A DNA stretch of 64,000 bases from Thermococcus alcaliphilus (GTDB lineage: Archaea > Methanobacteriota_B > Thermococci > Thermococcales > Thermococcaceae), in contig NZ_JAMXLV010000014.1 of assembly GCF_024054535.1 (NCBI RefSeq), forward strand, positions 1 through 64,000. The letters are read 5' to 3'. The position numbers and the translations under genes were made by a program. The notes beneath the pieces were generated by a model. The model made no database searches. It was not told the origin of the DNA and saw nothing but the letters and a program-made list of their open reading frames with translations. This document shows, one piece after another, positions 18,560-26,978 of the stretch. The first letter of the stretch is position 1. Each line of letters begins with the position of its first letter.

Positions 18560-18640
18560 AGGGGCGAATTTTCCTCTAAACACCCTATAAAGTAATTAGA
18601 GAGCTTGAAATTTATAAGCCTTTCCACAAAGGGTCAATAA
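18560..18640 (-). promoter_or_regulatory. CRISPR leader with TATA box
   Basis: Upstream of the first minus-strand repeat, the sequence is AT-rich and contains GGCTTATAAATTTC on the minus strand (about 18620-18607), a good archaeal TATA box. Transcription would begin near 18590, about 30 bases before the first repeat at 18559. This places the leader on the high-coordinate side, consistent with the decayed repeat at the other end. The rest of the gap up to 19044 (about 400 bases) has no credible gene; two inverted repeats in it are listed separately. Confidence 0.75.
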
Positions 18641-18881
18641 AACAGCATTTTGAAGCCTTTAATTCCAATGATCAACTAGGAGTTTGGGCTTATTTTGCAA
18701 ACGAAAATCTTCAAATTTCTCCATGTCCAATCTTGTTCACGAAACTTCCATAGGGAGAACAGAAACCTAAAACAAAAATAAAACCACAAAAAAGCATTAA
18801 ATCCAAAAAGGTTAAATTTTCACGAGGAGAGAATATCAAAGGATTCCTGAGAAGCCTCAGTTCAAAATTCCGAAAAAATTT

Positions 18882-18939
18882 GGTTACAAAATTCTCAAAA
18901 TTTTGTAACCCTTCGTCTGATAGTAACTTTTAGTTACTA
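18882..18939. repeat. Two adjacent perfect inverted repeats sharing a GTTAC core
   Basis: The first inverted repeat has 12-base arms at 18882-18893 (GGTTACAAAATT) and 18899-18910 around a 5-base loop. Ten bases later a second has 8-base arms at 18921-18928 (TAGTAACT) and 18932-18939 around TTT. All four arms contain GTTAC or its complement. They lie about 320-380 bases upstream of the first CRISPR repeat and 106 bases after the end of the flavin reductase gene. They may be a bidirectional terminator, a regulator site or ends of a lost element. Confidence 0.6.
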
Positions 18940-19044
18940 AAGACTTCCAGAACCCTCTTGAAGCCTTAACATCAAAATGCGAACAGAAAAAGTTGAAAAA
19001 TTTAAAAATATCCGTTTACATCGTGATAGAAAGATATTCGAAGA

Positions 19045-19566
<522 letters not shown>

Positions 19567-19578
19567 TCACCCCTATCT

Positions 19579-20919
19579 CTATTCCCTTTGTTCTTTAAAA
19601 GCCCTTCTTAAGCTGAGCCAGTAAAGAGCTTTGGCTGCCCTTTCTGGCGTTGAAAAGTTTTTGAATCCGTGGGCATTTAGAAGCTTCACGCCCTCTTTTA
19701 CGAGCTCTCCGGCCATAAAGTTAACCACAATCGGTTTGTCACACTTGGCATCTATGATGGCTTTTGCTATCTCCTCACTTGGCATAAATATCGGCGGAAC
19801 GCAGATAACTAGTAAGCTGTCAACGTTCTTATCTTTACAAACCACCTCTATCGCTTTTTTGTACCTCTCGTAGTCTGCATCTGCTATTAGGTCAACTGGA
19901 TTTTTTGTTGAGCACTGGGGAGGCAAGAATTTTTTAAGCTCCTCTATGGTCTCTTCTTCAAGCTTTGCAATCTCTAACCCCAGCTTCTCGGCTTTGTCAG
20001 TAGCTAAAACCCCTGGACCTCCGGAATTTGTTATTATGCCTATCCTCTTCCCTCCACTCTCGTACATCTCAAAGATTTTTGCCGCATCAAAGAGCTCCTC
20101 CATCTCTTCAACTTCTATTGCCCCAAACTGCATAAAAACACCTTTGTAAATTTCGTAACTTCCTGCTAAGCTTCCGGTATGGCTTTGGGCTGCTTTGCTG
20201 CCGCTTTTACTTTTTCCAGCCTTGAGAATTATCACGGGCTTTTTGGAAGTGGCGTATTTTAAAGCTTCAACAAACTTCTTCCCATCCTTCACTCCTTCAA
20301 TGTAGAGGGCTATCACTTTAGTGTTCTCATCGTCGGCAAAGTACCTCAAGAAGTCGCTTTCCGTTAAATCGGCTGCATTGCCATAAGAAACAAAGGCAGA
20401 GAATCCTATGCCTTCCTCATTTCCCATAGCCAAGGCTGCACCGCCGAAGGCTCCGCTTTGGGAGATTAGGGCTAAGCCTCCCTTCTTGACCCTGACCTCA
20501 AAGGAACCAAAGAACTCTGCATGAACTCCAAAAATTCCGGCACAGTTGGGCCCAATGATTCTTACTCCCTTCTCTCGAGCCTTTTCAACGAGTTCTCTCT
20601 CAAGCTCAGCGTTGCCTATCTCACTAAATCCAGCACTTATAACCACTGCTCCCTTAACCTTTTCCCCAATTTCCTCAATTAGAGAAGGGACGAGCTTTGC
20701 GGGAATCGCTATTATAGCAACGTCAACATCTTTTTCAAGCTTTTTTGATATCTTGAGTTTTCTCCCAGCTATTTCGACTTCTCCTCCTTTGGGATTCACG
20801 GGAATAATCTCGCCCTTAAAGCCCCCCTCTACTATATTCTTCAGTATTTCGTAAGCTATTGCACTCTTCTTGAAAGAGCCAAATACCGCTACCGATGAAG
20901 GATAAAAGAAAAAGTCCAT
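19579..20919 (-). CDS. Acyl-CoA synthetase (ADP-forming) alpha subunit
   Basis: A 446-residue alpha subunit of the NDP-forming acyl-CoA synthetase family, which in Thermococcales makes ATP from acyl-CoA, ADP and Pi at the end of sugar and amino-acid fermentation. A CoA-binding Rossmann domain (SSVAVFGSFKKSAIAYEIL, VISAGFSEIG, IGPNCAGIFGVH) is followed by two ligase domains. His247 in AQSHTGSLAGSYE is the expected phosphohistidine. No beta subunit (ATP-grasp) is adjacent, so its partner is elsewhere. Several paralogues with different acyl preferences exist in this order; which one this is cannot be told here. The ribosome site GGAGGTGACCTA overlaps the end of the preceding gene. Confidence 0.9.
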   Translation of the reverse strand: MDFFFYPSSVAVFGSFKKSAIAYEILKNIVEGGFKGEIIPVNPKGGEVEIAGRKLKISKKLEKDVDVAIIAIPAKLVPSLIEEIGEKVKGAVVISAGFSEIGNAELERELVEKAREKGVRIIGPNCAGIFGVHAEFFGSFEVRVKKGGLALISQSGAFGGAALAMGNEEGIGFSAFVSYGNAADLTESDFLRYFADDENTKVIALYIEGVKDGKKFVEALKYATSKKPVIILKAGKSKSGSKAAQSHTGSLAGSYEIYKGVFMQFGAIEVEEMEELFDAAKIFEMYESGGKRIGIITNSGGPGVLATDKAEKLGLEIAKLEEETIEELKKFLPPQCSTKNPVDLIADADYERYKKAIEVVCKDKNVDSLLVICVPPIFMPSEEIAKAIIDAKCDKPIVVNFMAGELVKEGVKLLNAHGFKNFSTPERAAKALYWLSLRRAFKEQRE

Positions 20920-20923
20920 TAGG

Positions 20924-22021
20924 TCACCTCCGTTTTGCTAACAGGGGGAGTAAGAGTATTAACAAAACAAACCCTGGGCCGCAGATACCTTTTTTCTGCT
21001 CTACAACGATAATAACGCTTTTACCATCTGTTTTCTGGTCCTTAATTCCTAATCTGGCTGGGGCTTTGACACTTACTTTATCAAACCTAAAGGGCAAGGT
21101 TATATTTGCGCTCCAGGTTTTCTTGGTGAGGCTTTCTTTGTAATCTACCTTTGGCTTCGCTTTACCCCATACAATCACTTTATTGCCTTCAATTTTGGAG
21201 TTTATCTCTTGAATGTCCATGGTTTTGTTGAACTCTTCCCTAATTTTTGTTTCGTGGTAGCTAGTAGCGTTAACTCCCTCGAAGGTTGCATTAAACTGCA
21301 CAAGTCCGCTTAGGGGGTCATAATAGAGTTGGATGCTCTTCATAGTCTTTGCCAGAAATTCATCAAAAGGAATGAACTTGGTGGTATTTTCTGATGTTTT
21401 GTTCATGATAGCTTCATAGACGGAGGAATCAAAGGTTATCACGACTATTGGAAGGTAGTAGCCGTTTTCCCATGATGCAACATTCTCTACTAGCTCCTTT
21501 GGTTTTGGGGCGAGGGTTATGAGATAAGCCTCTTTTGGAAGAACAATTGTAAGTTTTCTCCAGCTGTATTCAAAAACTCTATTTTTAAACCAAAATTGCA
21601 TAGGTCCATAAACTGAGCTCTGCAGTGTTTGGTTTTTCTCCACAAGGTAGTTGTATATTTTAAAAGTTACAACGGCAGTCCAGTTCTTCCCAAGTTTTAC
21701 GGGGCCTTCCTCAGGCACCACTACCAATGCTTCTTGGGTTTGCTTTTCCACTTCCCTCTTAAAATTGCCGTATATTAATGAGTAAACAAAGTCGTGAAAT
21801 TCTTTTTCTGCCTTCCCTGGGTTCGTCTGGGAAAGATTTTCGAAGTAGTTTAGATAGAATGGATCTTTGAGCTGAGCGTTGATCTTAACCAAAGCCGTTC
21901 CGCTGGGGTAGATGGTCATGTAGATGTCAATGTTGAAGAGGTGTTGATTTTCATAAGCGTAAACCTGAGAAAACGATGCTAACAGCATAACCGTAATTAG
22001 AATCCACGCACCTCTCTTCAT
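20924..22021 (-). CDS. CGP-CTERM sorted secreted protein
   Basis: A 365-residue exported protein. An N-terminal signal (RGAWILITVMLLASFSQVYA) leads to a beta-rich body; the last residues, ICGPGFVLLILLLPLLAKRR, are a CGP-CTERM signal as found in many Thermococcales surface proteins. The Cys-Gly-Pro is followed by one hydrophobic helix and basic residues. The ATG at 22021 follows GGAGGTGATAGAA; the frame runs 11 codons further but through that site. The gene stop is 4 bases from the acyl-CoA synthetase start. Function unknown; it is an outward-facing, probably processed and lipid-anchored protein. Confidence 0.82.
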   Translation of the reverse strand: MKRGAWILITVMLLASFSQVYAYENQHLFNIDIYMTIYPSGTALVKINAQLKDPFYLNYFENLSQTNPGKAEKEFHDFVYSLIYGNFKREVEKQTQEALVVVPEEGPVKLGKNWTAVVTFKIYNYLVEKNQTLQSSVYGPMQFWFKNRVFEYSWRKLTIVLPKEAYLITLAPKPKELVENVASWENGYYLPIVVITFDSSVYEAIMNKTSENTTKFIPFDEFLAKTMKSIQLYYDPLSGLVQFNATFEGVNATSYHETKIREEFNKTMDIQEINSKIEGNKVIVWGKAKPKVDYKESLTKKTWSANITLPFRFDKVSVKAPARLGIKDQKTDGKSVIIVVEQKKGICGPGFVLLILLLPLLAKRR

Positions 22022-22090
22022 TTCTATCACCTCCAAAACTTTTTCAAATAGCAATACAAAAATTTATTGGTTCATTGATAAAGAGGGATA

Positions 22091-22561
22091 ATGATGAGGA
22101 AGTACAGAAAGGTTGTGGTTGGTGGAACCTTTGATAGGCTTCATTTAGGTCACAAAGCCTTGCTTAGAAAGGCTTTTGAAGTGGGCAAGTACGTCTACAT
22201 TGGTTTAACTTCCGATGAAATGATAAAAACTAAACCCTACGCTGAGAGAATCCTTCCGTATGAAATTAGGCTGAGGGATTTGCTAAAGTTTTTTGAGATA
22301 AATGGATACAAAAACTACCGAATAATAAAAATACACACTGCAATAGGCTTTGCAGACAGAATAAAGAGTTTAGATGCAATAGTTGTTAGTGAGGAAACAT
22401 ATAAAGGTGCCCTCCTGGTGAACAGAGCGAGAAAAGAAAAAGGTCTAAAACCTCTTGACATTGTTACCATAAAGCTAATCAAAAGCAAGCTTGGAGATAA
22501 AATAAGCTCTTCCTTAATAAGGGCTGGTTTGATAGATCCTTTCGGGAACCCAAAGAGGTGA
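22091..22561 (+). CDS. coaD: Phosphopantetheine adenylyltransferase (archaeal type)
   Basis: A 156-residue nucleotidyltransferase converting 4'-phosphopantetheine and ATP to dephospho-CoA. The HxGH loop sits in VVVGGTFDRLHLGHKALLRK, and GLTSDEMIKTKPYAERILPY and SSSLIRAGLID complete the fold. Two consecutive ATG codons (22091, 22094) follow GAGGG; either may be used. It is divergent from the CGP-CTERM gene with about 69 bases between them and ends 4 bases before the FAD oxidoreductase gene, so those two are probably co-transcribed. Confidence 0.94.
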   Translation: MMRKYRKVVVGGTFDRLHLGHKALLRKAFEVGKYVYIGLTSDEMIKTKPYAERILPYEIRLRDLLKFFEINGYKNYRIIKIHTAIGFADRIKSLDAIVVSEETYKGALLVNRARKEKGLKPLDIVTIKLIKSKLGDKISSSLIRAGLIDPFGNPKR

Positions 22562-22565
22562 TAAA

Positions 22566-23825
22566 ATGAGAGTGGTCACAATTGGGGCTGGACTTGGAGG
22601 ACTTTTGACAAGTGCTTTTTTAGCCAAGGCAGGTCATGAAGTAACAATTCTGGAAAAAGCTCCTTTTGTTGGGGGTAGGTTCACAAACTTAAACTACAAA
22701 GGCTTTCAATTGTCTACTGGTGCCCTTCACATGGTTCCTCACGGAGAAAATGGGCCCTTAGCCCATCTATTAAAGCTTTTGAATGCCAACGTGGAAATAG
22801 TAAACTCAAACCCAAAGGGCAAGTTCTTTCTGGAGGGAAGCCTTTACCACTACAGAGAGGGATGGAAGTATCTTTCCCTCAAAGAGAAGGCCAAAGCGAT
22901 GAAGCTCCTTGCAGAGATAAAAGCCAATAGACTTCCAAGTGGCGAAGATGCAAACATGAGCTCTTGGGAGTGGCTTCAGGAGAAGATTGGGGATAATGAG
23001 TTCGTTTACCTTTTCATAAAGAGCTTTCTTGGCTGGGCGGTTAGCTTGGCTCCAGAAGAAGTTCCGGCGATAGAGTTGGCTAGGGAAATAAAGGCAACTT
23101 TGAAGTGGGGAGGTCCGGGCCTAATAAAGGGCGGATGTAAAGCTGTAACAGAAGAGCTTGCGAGAATTGTAAGAGAGAATGGAGGAAAGATAATAACCAG
23201 AAAGAAGGCTGTTGAAATCGATGAAAACAAGGTAATAACGGCAGATGGTGAAGAATACCCCTACGATGTGCTCATCTCAAATATTGGAATAAAGGAAACG
23301 GTGGAGCTTTTTGGAAGGGACAAATTTGACAGGGAGTACCTGAAAAAAGTTGATGCCCTAAAGCCTGCTGAAGGAATTAAAATCAACGTCGCTTTGAAAG
23401 GAGAGCCTAGAATAGGCAACACCGTTGTCTTTACCCTAGATACTCAAAGGATAAACGGCTACAACGAGCCTTCTGCCTTGACTCCAGAGCTTGCAAGAGA
23501 AGGCTATACCCTCATAATGACGCATCAAGCCCTAAGGAGCAAAGATGTAAAGAAAGAGCAAAAACTTGGCATTGAGGATCTTTATTATCTCTTCCCGGAG
23601 CTTGACAAAGAGGGTGAGGTTCTAATGGTTCAAACTTACCTAGACAGAAATCCCGTTAACAGAGTAGCCTCTGGAACCCATCTTGACTTCCCACTCGAAA
23701 ACGTCTACATAGTTGGGGATGCAAACAAGGGAGAGGGAGGCATAGAGGTAGAGGGGATAGCCCTCGGCGTTATGAAAACCCTTGAAAACCTTGGCATTGG
23801 AAGGTTTAGCGAGTGGTACCTCTAA
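22566..23825 (+). CDS. FAD-dependent oxidoreductase (phytoene desaturase-like)
   Basis: A 419-residue flavoprotein of the COG1233/phytoene dehydrogenase group. The dinucleotide site is VVTIGAGLGGLLTSAFLAKAG followed by EVTILEK and VGGRFTN; the C-terminal FAD motif is VYIVGDANKGEGGIEVEGIA. The family covers desaturases, saturases and amine oxidases. In archaea, relatives include prenyl-chain reductases, but the substrate here is not evident. The start is 4 bases after coaD with GAGGTGATAAA. Bases 23826-23978 downstream hold only promoter-like AT-rich sequence. Confidence 0.83.
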   Translation: MRVVTIGAGLGGLLTSAFLAKAGHEVTILEKAPFVGGRFTNLNYKGFQLSTGALHMVPHGENGPLAHLLKLLNANVEIVNSNPKGKFFLEGSLYHYREGWKYLSLKEKAKAMKLLAEIKANRLPSGEDANMSSWEWLQEKIGDNEFVYLFIKSFLGWAVSLAPEEVPAIELAREIKATLKWGGPGLIKGGCKAVTEELARIVRENGGKIITRKKAVEIDENKVITADGEEYPYDVLISNIGIKETVELFGRDKFDREYLKKVDALKPAEGIKINVALKGEPRIGNTVVFTLDTQRINGYNEPSALTPELAREGYTLIMTHQALRSKDVKKEQKLGIEDLYYLFPELDKEGEVLMVQTYLDRNPVNRVASGTHLDFPLENVYIVGDANKGEGGIEVEGIALGVMKTLENLGIGRFSEWYL

Positions 23826-23978
23826 TCAAAACAGCAAAGAGAGTTCTTAGAAATCTTTAAATTTGCAAGCTCTTTCAATTATTTTTCGAAGTTTTTTCTA
23901 AAAGAACTATTTTATGACTAAGAAACCCTTTTAATTCGCTAAGGTCTAACTTTATACACCAGTGCTGGAGGGAGTAAT

Positions 23979-24926
23979 ATGAGGAAGAGGGTTGTCATAG
24001 CTTTAGGCGGGAATGCTATTCTGCAGAGAGGACAAAAGGGGACTTATGAAGAGCAAATGGAGAATGTGAGAAAAACTGCAAAGCAAATCGTTGATATTAT
24101 TCTTGATAACGATTATGAAGTCGTGATAACCCATGGCAATGGTCCTCAAGTTGGAGCTATTCTCCTCCAACAGGATGCTGGAGAGCATATGTATGGCATC
24201 CCCGCTCAGCCCATGGACGTTTGCGGTGCAATGAGTCAGGGACAGATTGGTTACATGATACAGCAGGCGGTAATTAACGAGCTTAGGAAGAGGGGCATAA
24301 ACAAGCCGGTGGCAACGATAGTTACCCAAACGATTGTTGACAAGAACGACCCGGCATTTCAGAATCCCTCAAAGCCCGTGGGACCGTTTTATGACGAAGA
24401 GACTGCCAAAAAGCTTGCCAGAGAGAAGGGCTGGGTTGTCATAGAGGACTCTGGGAGGGGATGGAGGAGAGTCGTTCCTTCACCGGATCCGATTGGGCAT
24501 GTTGAAGCTCCAATAATCCAAGACCTCGTTGAGAAGGGCTTCATAGTAATAGCCTCCGGTGGGGGAGGAATTCCGGTTATTGAGGAAAACGGTGAATTTA
24601 AGGGCGTTGAGGCAGTTATTGACAAAGATTTGGCTGGAGAGAAACTTGCTGAAGAGGTTAATGCCGACATCTTTATGATACTTACCGACGTCAATGGCGC
24701 TGCCATTAACTACGGCAAGCCGAACGAGCAGTGGCTTGAGAAAGTTACTGTTGATGAGCTCAAGAAGTACTACGAGGAAGGGCACTTCAAGAAGGGCAGC
24801 ATGGGGCCAAAGGTTCTTGCTGCCATAAGGTTCATCGAATGGGGTGGAGAGAGAGCAGTAATTGCCGCTTTAGATAAGGCCGTTGAAGCCTTAGAAGGAA
24901 AAACTGGTACTCAAGTTGTTAAGTGA
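23979..24926 (+). CDS. Carbamate kinase
   Basis: A 315-residue amino-acid-kinase-fold enzyme interconverting carbamoyl phosphate + ADP and carbamate + ATP. In Pyrococcus this protein was first studied as a carbamoyl-phosphate synthetase. Conserved parts are [62 protein letters not shown] and [13 protein letters not shown]. Length matches the family. The ATG follows GGAGGGAGTA. It has its own promoter region (CTTTATACACC near 23950) and no close partner; its product feeds pyrimidine or arginine synthesis. Confidence 0.94.
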   Translation: MRKRVVIALGGNAILQRGQKGTYEEQMENVRKTAKQIVDIILDNDYEVVITHGNGPQVGAILLQQDAGEHMYGIPAQPMDVCGAMSQGQIGYMIQQAVINELRKRGINKPVATIVTQTIVDKNDPAFQNPSKPVGPFYDEETAKKLAREKGWVVIEDSGRGWRRVVPSPDPIGHVEAPIIQDLVEKGFIVIASGGGGIPVIEENGEFKGVEAVIDKDLAGEKLAEEVNADIFMILTDVNGAAINYGKPNEQWLEKVTVDELKKYYEEGHFKKGSMGPKVLAAIRFIEWGGERAVIAALDKAVEALEGKTGTQVVK

Positions 24927-25045
24927 CTTTTTCCTCTATTCTTTCACGATACATTTGCAATGCATGGGATCTCAATTTTATTTACCAAAAGTTTTAAAAA
25001 TATTAAGTTACAATAATTCTGTAGGGATATTCAGGGGGTGAACTC

Positions 25046-25888
25046 ATGGATCCGCTGAGTGGATTCATAGGCTCATTGATATGGTGGATACTGTTCTTCT
25101 ACCTACTCATGGGGCCTCAGATTCAATATCGCCAATTGCAGATTGCTAGGGCAAAATTGCTGGAAAGATTGGCAAGAAAGAGAAACTCCACAGTAATAAC
25201 AATGATCCACAGGCAAGAAAGTATAGGTTTCTTTGGGATTCCCGTGTACAAGTTCATAAGCATTGAGGATAGCGAAGAGATATTAAGAGCTATAAGGATG
25301 GCTCCAAAGGATAAACCAATTGATCTGATCATCCACACGCCGGGAGGATTGGTTTTGGCGGCAACGCAAATAGCAAAGGCTTTGAAGGATCATCCCGCAG
25401 AAACAAGGGTGATAGTGCCGCACTACGCAATGAGTGGTGGGACTTTAATAGCATTAGCTGCTGACAAGATTATAATGGATCCTCATGCGGTTTTGGGACC
25501 GGTTGATCCTCAGCTCGGCCAGTATCCAGCTCCGAGCATAATAAGGGCAGTTGAACAAAAAGGTGCAGAGAAAGTTGATGACCAAACTCTCATACTTGCT
25601 GATGTAGCAAAGAAGGCAATAAATCAAGTTCAGGAGTTTGTGTACAATCTCTTGAAGGACAAATACGGTGAAGAGAAAGCCAGAGAACTGGCTCAAATAC
25701 TAACCGAGGGAAGATGGACTCACGACTACCCAATAACTGTTGAGCACGCAAAGGAACTCGGTCTTCATGTTGAAACAGACGTTCCAGAAGAGGTCTATGC
25801 CTTAATGGAGCTCTATAAACAACCTGTAAAGCAAAGAGGAACTGTAGAATTCATGCCTTATCCGGTAAAGCAACAAGGGAAGGACTAG
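25046..25888 (+). CDS. Membrane-anchored ClpP-class serine protease (SDH family)
   Basis: A 280-residue protein with a single N-terminal membrane helix (GSLIWWILFFYLLMG) and a ClpP/crotonase-fold catalytic domain of the archaeal SDH (DUF114) family. The oxyanion-hole region LIIHTPGGLVLAA is followed by the nucleophile Ser130 in HYAMSGGTLIALAADKI and by HAVLGPVDPQLGQYPAPS. Likely a membrane-bound Ser/Lys-type peptidase related to signal-peptide peptidase SppA. GGGGGTGAACTC precedes the ATG; a TATA-like GTTTTAAAAATATT lies near 24990. Substrate unknown. Confidence 0.88.
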   Translation: MDPLSGFIGSLIWWILFFYLLMGPQIQYRQLQIARAKLLERLARKRNSTVITMIHRQESIGFFGIPVYKFISIEDSEEILRAIRMAPKDKPIDLIIHTPGGLVLAATQIAKALKDHPAETRVIVPHYAMSGGTLIALAADKIIMDPHAVLGPVDPQLGQYPAPSIIRAVEQKGAEKVDDQTLILADVAKKAINQVQEFVYNLLKDKYGEEKARELAQILTEGRWTHDYPITVEHAKELGLHVETDVPEEVYALMELYKQPVKQRGTVEFMPYPVKQQGKD

Positions 25889-26033
25889 CTAAGCAAATTT
25901 TTTGTTTATTTACATCACTTTTTGAAAATCTAAACACTAGTTCCCAGTTCTGGTGAATAATTTCGCATCTCAGCCAAAAAGTTTTTATTTGGTTTTTACA
26001 TCCCTTTAGTTAGGCTTAAATCAGGGTGAGATT

Positions 26034-26975
26034 ATGATCAACTATTCTAAAATGGAGGAAGGGGAAGAGACCATGCAAGTGAAAGTAGACCCAGAGGAAA
26101 TTAAGAGGATAAAAGCCGAAATAGAGGCTTTAGAAAGAGAGAAAAAAGAGATACAGGAGAGATTGGAACAGCTCCAAAAGGAGCTGAATATTTGGATACA
26201 AAAAAGAGATGAGAAGAATAAAGAAGTAAGGCAGTTAAGGGAGAAAGCAAGAGAATATAAAATAAAAAGGGATGAAATCAACCAGCAGATTAAAGAGCTC
26301 AAAAAGAACAGAGAAGAAATAAACGCTAAGCTTGATCTTCTTTATCAGGAAGCCATGGAGTACAGGGCGAAGAGGGATGAATACAGACAGCTAAGAAGAT
26401 TAAAGATGCCAAAAGAAAAGATAGAGGAAAGAATTGAAAAGCTTGAATGGGAACTGCAGACCAATCCAAACATAACCCCCGAAAGAGAAAAACAAATAGT
26501 TGATCAAATACAGGTTTTGGCTACAGAGCTTGAGATTCTCCAGCAAGCTGAGAGATTCCATAAGAAACTCCAAGAAACGAGGAAGAAGATTGAAAGTTTG
26601 AAGAAAGCAAGAAGGGCAATAGGGATGGAAATACAGAAGCTCGCAAATCAGAGTCAGCAGTTCCATGAACAGATGCTAAAAGCTTACCAGCAGGCAGATG
26701 AGATTAAAAAAGAAGCAGATGAGTATCACCAGAAGGTAGTTGAGCTCAGGGAAAAGATTAGGGAAGTTAGGATGGATCTCAGAGAGGTAGAGAAGAAGAT
26801 ATTCGAGTTTGATCAGAAGCACAAAGAGCTTATAGCGTATAAGATGGTTGCAAGAATGAGGGCAAAGAAAGATGCTACATTCGAAAAGGCAGTTGAAGCT
26901 CTTGAAAAGTTCAAGCGCGGTGAAAAGCTTACTTTGGATGAGCTCCTGCTGCTCCAGAGATACAATCTGGTGTGA
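26034..26975 (+). CDS. Archaeal coiled-coil protein (COG1340-like)
   Basis: A 313-residue protein that is almost entirely alpha-helical coiled coil (residues 20-300), rich in Glu, Lys, Gln and Arg, without membrane helix or catalytic motif. It resembles the COG1340 family of uncharacterised archaeal coiled-coil proteins. The ATG at 26034 follows GGGTGAGATT; an alternative ATG 12 codons later (MQVKVDPEEIK) is the family-like N-terminus and follows GGAGGAAGG, so the first residues are uncertain. Only three bases separate it from arcS, suggesting co-transcription. Confidence 0.8.
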   Translation: MINYSKMEEGEETMQVKVDPEEIKRIKAEIEALEREKKEIQERLEQLQKELNIWIQKRDEKNKEVRQLREKAREYKIKRDEINQQIKELKKNREEINAKLDLLYQEAMEYRAKRDEYRQLRRLKMPKEKIEERIEKLEWELQTNPNITPEREKQIVDQIQVLATELEILQQAERFHKKLQETRKKIESLKKARRAIGMEIQKLANQSQQFHEQMLKAYQQADEIKKEADEYHQKVVELREKIREVRMDLREVEKKIFEFDQKHKELIAYKMVARMRAKKDATFEKAVEALEKFKRGEKLTLDELLLLQRYNLV

Positions 26976-26978
26976 AGC

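Noticed and set aside
17664-18579. Several plus- and minus-strand open reading frames of 60-90 codons
   Set aside because: They consist of translated CRISPR repeats (SILLKSYWN or SNKTLEELK units) joined by spacers and are artefacts of the array.
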